Origin: Mesorhizobium sp. L-2-11
Lineage (GTDB): Bacteria > Pseudomonadota > Alphaproteobacteria > Rhizobiales > Rhizobiaceae
Assembly (NCBI RefSeq): GCF_016756595.1
Contig: NZ_AP023257.1
Coordinates: 2,806,001 to 2,870,000 of the forward strand
Reading direction: 5' to 3'
Length of the DNA: 64,000 bases
The position numbers and the translations under genes were made by a program. Positions 59,374 through 64,000 of this stretch are shown here, piece by piece. Each line of letters starts with the position of its first letter. Positions within the stretch are counted from its first letter, which is position 1. Under the pieces are notes generated by a model, which was given only the letters and a program-made list of their open reading frames with translations, did no database searches and was not told where the DNA came from.

Positions 59374-60393
59374 ATGGTCCAAGCAGTCATGACTATCGCC
59401 GCAGAAGAGGAAATGCCTGTTGTGAGACGAAGGTCGAGCCTGATCCGCTCGCCGCAATTCTCTTCGCTCGTCATCCTGATTGCCCTGCTGGCGGTGTTCG
59501 CGATCGCCGATGCGAACTTCCTGTCGCCGCTCAACATCTCCAACATGATGGCGTTCCTGCCCGAACTCGGTATCATCGCGCTCGGCATGACGCTGCTTCT
59601 CACGGCGGGCGAGTTCGACCTTTCGGTCGGTGCCGTGTTCGGACTTGCACCGGTCGTGGTCATGCTTCTGGTGCAGAACGGCGGGTTCGATATCGGCATC
59701 GCGCTGCTTGCCGGCCTACTGCTCTGCATAGCGATCGGTGCGGTCAACGGGCTGATCGTCACCAAGATCGGCATCTCCTCCTTCCTGGTGACGCTGTCGA
59801 TGTTGCTCGTGGTGCGAGGGGCGGCGCTCTACATTACGCAAGGCTTTCCGCTGAAATCCTGGGACCAACCGGGCTTTTTCGTGACGCTGCTGGCCGGCAG
59901 CTTCAATATCGGAACGTTCCGTTTCTATACCTCGCTGTGGTGGTTCATCGGCCTGTCGCTGCTGGCGATCTACGTGCTGCACTACGCCAAGCTCGGCAAC
60001 TGGATCAGCGCCATCGGTTCGAACCGCAACGCTGCGGTGGCGCGCGGGGTGCCGGCCGATTCGGTCAAGATCTGGCTGTTCATCCTGACCTCGGTGCTGG
60101 CGGGTCTGGCCGGCATGATCAGCGCCTTCCGCATCTCTGCCGCCTCGCCGGTTGCCGGCACCGGCTACGAACTCGAAGTGATCGCCATGGTGGTGGTCGG
60201 CGGCACCGCGCTCACCGGCGGCCGCGGCACCATCCTGGGCACCATCGTCGGAGCGCTGATGCTGCGTAGCATCCGCAACGGCATCGTGCTGATCGGCGTG
60301 CCCGGCCTCGCCTACAACATCTTCGTCGGCGTCATCATCCTTGCCATGCTCATCCTGCACGCTTTGCTGCAGAAGAACGCCGCCAGGAGCTGA
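59374..60393 (+). CDS. ABC sugar permease (RbsC type)
   Basis: A 339-aa permease with about ten hydrophobic segments: LGIIALGMTLLLTAGEFDLS (the hallmark GxTLLLTxGxxDLS), NGLIVTKIGISSFLVTLSML, GSNRNAAVARGVPADSVKIW and AMVVVGGTALTGGRGTILGT. The start is uncertain: ATG 59374 and ATG 59389 are both weakly supported. It forms a CUT2-class importer with its neighbours. Confidence 0.92.
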   Translation: MVQAVMTIAAEEEMPVVRRRSSLIRSPQFSSLVILIALLAVFAIADANFLSPLNISNMMAFLPELGIIALGMTLLLTAGEFDLSVGAVFGLAPVVVMLLVQNGGFDIGIALLAGLLLCIAIGAVNGLIVTKIGISSFLVTLSMLLVVRGAALYITQGFPLKSWDQPGFFVTLLAGSFNIGTFRFYTSLWWFIGLSLLAIYVLHYAKLGNWISAIGSNRNAAVARGVPADSVKIWLFILTSVLAGLAGMISAFRISAASPVAGTGYELEVIAMVVVGGTALTGGRGTILGTIVGALMLRSIRNGIVLIGVPGLAYNIFVGVIILAMLILHALLQKNAARS

Positions 60394-60395
60394 CC

Positions 60396-61172
<777 letters not shown>

Positions 61173-61188
61173 AGGAACTGCCCGTCAG

Positions 61189-62370
61189 ATGGTAGAGCTT
61201 TACGGCAAGACGCTTTCGCGCCGGCAGGTCTCGGAACGTTCCGGCATGCTGTCGCAATTCGCCGGCGTGCGGCTGATGACGCTTGGCGATGGTGTCGAGC
61301 GCGGCATCCGCATGCTCGAATTCCGCACCGGCTCCGGCCTGCGCTTCACCGCGCTGGTCGACCGGGCGCTCGACATCGCCGATTGCGATTTTAAGGGCCA
61401 GGCGATCGGCTGGCATTCGCCGAGCGGCTTTCGCCATCCCGGGCTGCATGAATATGAAGGCGAGGAGGGGCTGGCCTGGGCGCGGTCGTTTTCCGGCCTG
61501 CTGCTGACCTGCGGCCTCGACCATATATTGTTCATGAACGAGGTGCCCGCCGACAGCTATAATTATCCACCGAAGAAGTCGGTGCGCCATTCGCTGCATG
61601 GCCGAGTCAGCACCATCCCGGCGCGCCTGACCGGCTATGGCGAAACCTGGGACGGCGACCGCTGCGTGCTGTGGGCCGAAGGAACCGTCCAGCAGTCGAC
61701 GGTGTTCGGCGAGGATCTGCATCTGCAGCGGCGGATCGAGGCCGATGTCGGCGGCAACGCGATCCGGCTGTCGGACCGCGTCGTCAATCACGGCTTCAGC
61801 CGCACACCGCATATGTACTTTTATCACATCAATGTCAGCCATCCGGTGCTCGACGAGGGCTCGCGCTACCTGGCGCCGATCCGCGACGTCGTCTGGGCGG
61901 GCCATGCCGGCGAGCGCTATGAGGCGCAGAAGGTCGGCTACCGCACGGCGCCGGCACCGCAACTGGGCTTTGCGGAACAGGTCTGGCAGCACGAACTCGG
62001 CGCCGACGCCAGAGGCGATGTGCCGGTGGCGGTGGTCAACGACCGTCTCGGCCTCGGTCTCGAAGTCGTCACCCGCAAGCACCAGTTGCCTTGCGCCTAT
62101 GAGTGGCAGAATTTCCAGGCCGGGCACTATGCGCTCGGCATCGAGCCGTCGACACATCATGTGCTGGGCAATCTGGCAGCGCGCGAACGCGGCGAGATGA
62201 TCTGGCTGGAGCACGGCGAAAGCCGTTCGTACGAAGCGGTGTTTCGGGTTCTCGACGGCGCCGGCGAGATCGCCGGCGCCGAGAGCCGGATCGCAGCGAT
62301 TGCCAGGCAGCCGCGGGAGGATTATCCGCGGCCATCGGGTCATTTTCCTGTTCTGGGAGGCAGGTCGTGA
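61189..62370 (+). CDS. DUF4432 (aldose-epimerase-like) protein
   Basis: A 393-aa beta-rich protein: VELYGKTLSRRQVSERSGML, the galactose-mutarotase-like core RFTALVDRALDIADCDFKGQ, GWHSPSGFRHPGLHEYEG, then HGRVSTIPARLTGYGETWDG and PHMYFYHINVSHPVLDEGSR. DUF4432 proteins occur in sugar-catabolic clusters and may interconvert sugar anomers or epimers. It follows the CUT2 importer by 16 bp. Confidence 0.87.
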   Translation: MVELYGKTLSRRQVSERSGMLSQFAGVRLMTLGDGVERGIRMLEFRTGSGLRFTALVDRALDIADCDFKGQAIGWHSPSGFRHPGLHEYEGEEGLAWARSFSGLLLTCGLDHILFMNEVPADSYNYPPKKSVRHSLHGRVSTIPARLTGYGETWDGDRCVLWAEGTVQQSTVFGEDLHLQRRIEADVGGNAIRLSDRVVNHGFSRTPHMYFYHINVSHPVLDEGSRYLAPIRDVVWAGHAGERYEAQKVGYRTAPAPQLGFAEQVWQHELGADARGDVPVAVVNDRLGLGLEVVTRKHQLPCAYEWQNFQAGHYALGIEPSTHHVLGNLAARERGEMIWLEHGESRSYEAVFRVLDGAGEIAGAESRIAAIARQPREDYPRPSGHFPVLGGRS

Positions 62371-62461
62371 CAATGGCGAAGGCGAGGCGAAACACCAGTT
62401 GGTTGGCTGGCCCCGGCCGGAGTGGAGAGGGCTCGCGGCCGTTCGGAAATTGGAGGTCACA

Positions 62462-63550
62462 ATGGCTGGCAAGGTGAAGCGCGATTACAGCCTGGTTGGC
62501 GAAAGCACACGCAGGGCGATCGAGACGGGACTGGCTTCCGCCGAATGGTATCACACCGATGTCCCGCGCAAGGTCATCAAGGAGTTGATGCAACGTTCCG
62601 ACGGCCCGGCGATCCGCGACACGATCATCTGGATCGCCGCCATCCTGGTCTCCGCCGCCGGCGGCGTCTATTTCTGGGGCACCTGGTGGTGCGTGCCGTT
62701 CTTCTTCGTCTATGGCGTGCTCTATGCCTCCGCCAGCGATTCACGCTGGCACGAATGCGGCCACGGCACGGCTTTTCGCACGCGCTGGATGAACGATGTC
62801 GTCTACCAGATCGCCAGCTTCATGCTGATGCGCAACCCGGTGACCTGGCGCTGGAGCCATGCCAGGCACCACACCGATACAATCATTGTCGGGCGCGACG
62901 CCGAGATCGCCGTGATGCGCCCGCCGGACCTGCTGCGCACCGCGCTCGTCTTCACCGGCATCCTCGACTTTCGCTATTCGCTTCCGGCACTGGTACGCCA
63001 GGCGGTCGGCAAGCTCACGCCGGACGAGAAAAGCTACGTGCCCGAGATGGAACAGCACAAGGTCGTCATTGCCGCGCGCTGGCATATCGCCATCTACATC
63101 GCCACAATCGCGCTCGCGGTTTTCATGCAGTCGTGGATACCGCTGGTGCTGATCGGCGGGCCGCGCCTCTACGGCACCTGGCACATGGTGCTGACCGGCC
63201 TGCTGCAGCACATCGGCCTGGCCGACAATGTCGTCGATCACCGGCTCAACACCAGGACCGTGTACATGAATCCGATCAGCCGCTTCATCTACTGGAACAT
63301 GAACTACCACGTCGAGCATCACATGTTCCCGATGGTGCCCTATCACGCGCTGCCCAGGCTGCATGAATTGATCAAGCACGATCTGCCGGCGCCGAACCCG
63401 TCGATGTGGCATGCCTATCGCGAGGTCTGGCCGGTCCTGCTCAGGCAGCTCAAATACGAGGACTATTTCCTCAAGCGCGAGCTGCCGCCGACGGCACGGC
63501 CCTACCGTGGCGAGTTCCACGACGTGAACATGTCGGCAGCAGCTGAATAG
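62462..63550 (+). CDS. membrane fatty-acid desaturase-like oxygenase (MocD-like)
   Basis: A 362-aa protein with two pairs of hydrophobic segments and the three di-iron histidine clusters HECGHGTAF, HARHHTDT and HVEHHMFP, plus LLQHIGLADNVVDHR. The family includes lipid desaturases and the MocD oxygenase that, with MocE ferredoxin and MocF reductase, acts in rhizopine breakdown. The next gene is a Rieske ferredoxin, which fits MocD-MocE. ATG 62462 has GGAGG just upstream. The substrate here is unknown. Confidence 0.9.
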   Translation: MAGKVKRDYSLVGESTRRAIETGLASAEWYHTDVPRKVIKELMQRSDGPAIRDTIIWIAAILVSAAGGVYFWGTWWCVPFFFVYGVLYASASDSRWHECGHGTAFRTRWMNDVVYQIASFMLMRNPVTWRWSHARHHTDTIIVGRDAEIAVMRPPDLLRTALVFTGILDFRYSLPALVRQAVGKLTPDEKSYVPEMEQHKVVIAARWHIAIYIATIALAVFMQSWIPLVLIGGPRLYGTWHMVLTGLLQHIGLADNVVDHRLNTRTVYMNPISRFIYWNMNYHVEHHMFPMVPYHALPRLHELIKHDLPAPNPSMWHAYREVWPVLLRQLKYEDYFLKRELPPTARPYRGEFHDVNMSAAAE

Positions 63551-63593
63551 CATTGCGCAGCACGCAACGAAGGAATTTCGGGAGAAAATAGAG

Positions 63594-63905
63594 ATGGCCG
63601 ATTGGGTCGAGGCGTGCGCCGTGGACGATGTCGACGAAGAGGATGTCATCCGCTTCGATCATGGCGGCCGCAGCTTCGCGATCTACCGTTCGCCGGACGA
63701 TGAATTCTTTGCCACAGACGGCTTTTGCACACATGAAAAGGCGCATCTGGCCGATGGGCTTGTCATGGACGACATCATCGAATGCCCGAAGCACAATGGC
63801 CGCTTCAACTATAAGACCGGCCAGGCCAAGGGCGCGCCGGTCTGCGTCAATCTGCAGACCTATCCGGTGAAGGTCGAAGCTGGCAAGGTGATGATCCAGA
63901 TCTAA
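63594..63905 (+). CDS. MocE-type Rieske 2Fe-2S ferredoxin
   Basis: A 103-aa protein with the two Rieske pairs: CTHEKAHL (Cys-x-His) and CPKHNGRF (Cys-x-x-His), binding one [2Fe-2S] cluster. Length and order after a MocD-like desaturase match MocE-type ferredoxins, which carry electrons to the oxygenase. A reductase (MocF) would be expected next, but the window ends 95 bp later. Confidence 0.92.
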   Translation: MADWVEACAVDDVDEEDVIRFDHGGRSFAIYRSPDDEFFATDGFCTHEKAHLADGLVMDDIIECPKHNGRFNYKTGQAKGAPVCVNLQTYPVKVEAGKVMIQI

Positions 63906-63975
63906 AGCATGATCCCGAAAAGTGGGAACCGGTTTTTTGCTGCGCTGACCTTCGGTTCGGAAAAGATCATGCAAA
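63904..63975. repeat. rhizobial palindromic repeat (GCATGATC type)
   Basis: GCATGATCCCGAAAAGTGGG and the complementary GATCATGC at 63965-63972 enclose a GAACCGGTTTTTTGC loop. This motif is recognised from many Rhizobiales intergenic regions. It may also act as a terminator for the moc-like run. Confidence 0.75.
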
Positions 63976-64000
63976 ATCCTGACCAGCCTTCCGTAGTGCA

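Overview
The window looks like a rhizobial alphaproteobacterial replicon, most likely Mesorhizobium. The reasons are high GC, a minCDE cluster preceded by a perfect CtrA-type box, ExoX/SyrA-like, DUF1236, DUF2934 and DUF3606 proteins, many ABC importers, and a large family of palindromic intergenic repeats of the rhizobial mosaic type. Genus and gene assignments come from recognising protein and DNA patterns by eye; no search was run.

Layout. (1) 0-12 kb is host chromosome: the end of an unknown gene, minC-minD-minE, a sulfotransferase, an ExoX-like protein, a YghU-type GST, an HtrA-like protein that lacks its catalytic triad, a frameshifted YdeI-like gene, a PAS-PAS-GGDEF-EAL protein, small conserved proteins, a tRNA-Gln, an ester cyclase and a frameshifted DoxX gene. 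(2) 12-38 kb is a decayed podovirus-like prophage. It keeps a terminase (small and large parts fused, then split by a repeat), portal, Bbp19-like protein, scaffold, capsid without a normal start codon, tail-tube and internal virion proteins, tail fibre, SGNH hydrolase and a lysis cassette (broken muramidase, small membrane protein, i-spanin/o-spanin pair, holin-like protein). Accessory genes (two methyltransferases, an acetyltransferase, a glycine-zipper lipoprotein, VanZ, three tandem small paralogues) sit among them. No integrase, repressor, polymerase or replication gene is visible. Host repeats lie between many phage genes, and a 1.3-kb IS4-family element has landed inside one of them.

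(3) 38-40.5 kb holds repeats and small rhizobial proteins. (4) 40.6-49 kb is one co-directional catabolic unit: GntR/UTRA regulator, ADP-ribosylglycohydrolase, PfkB kinase, a polyamine-type ABC importer, and the two subunits of an aconitase-X dehydratase. (5) 49-64 kb is a LacI regulator divergent from a long run: a Tat-exported binding protein, two permeases, two complementary degenerate ATPases, a Gfo/Idh/MocA dehydrogenase, a sugar isomerase/epimerase, a second ribose-type ABC importer, a DUF4432 epimerase-like protein, a MocD-like desaturase/oxygenase and a MocE-type Rieske ferredoxin. The second half of this run resembles rhizopine (moc) catabolic sets and may continue past the right edge.

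Recurrent features are small indels that break genes (YdeI-like, DoxX, phage methyltransferase, possibly the tail fibre), short tandem duplications often 15 bp long, and at least three families of palindromic repeats. The indels may be genuine decay or assembly errors; the sequence alone cannot decide.
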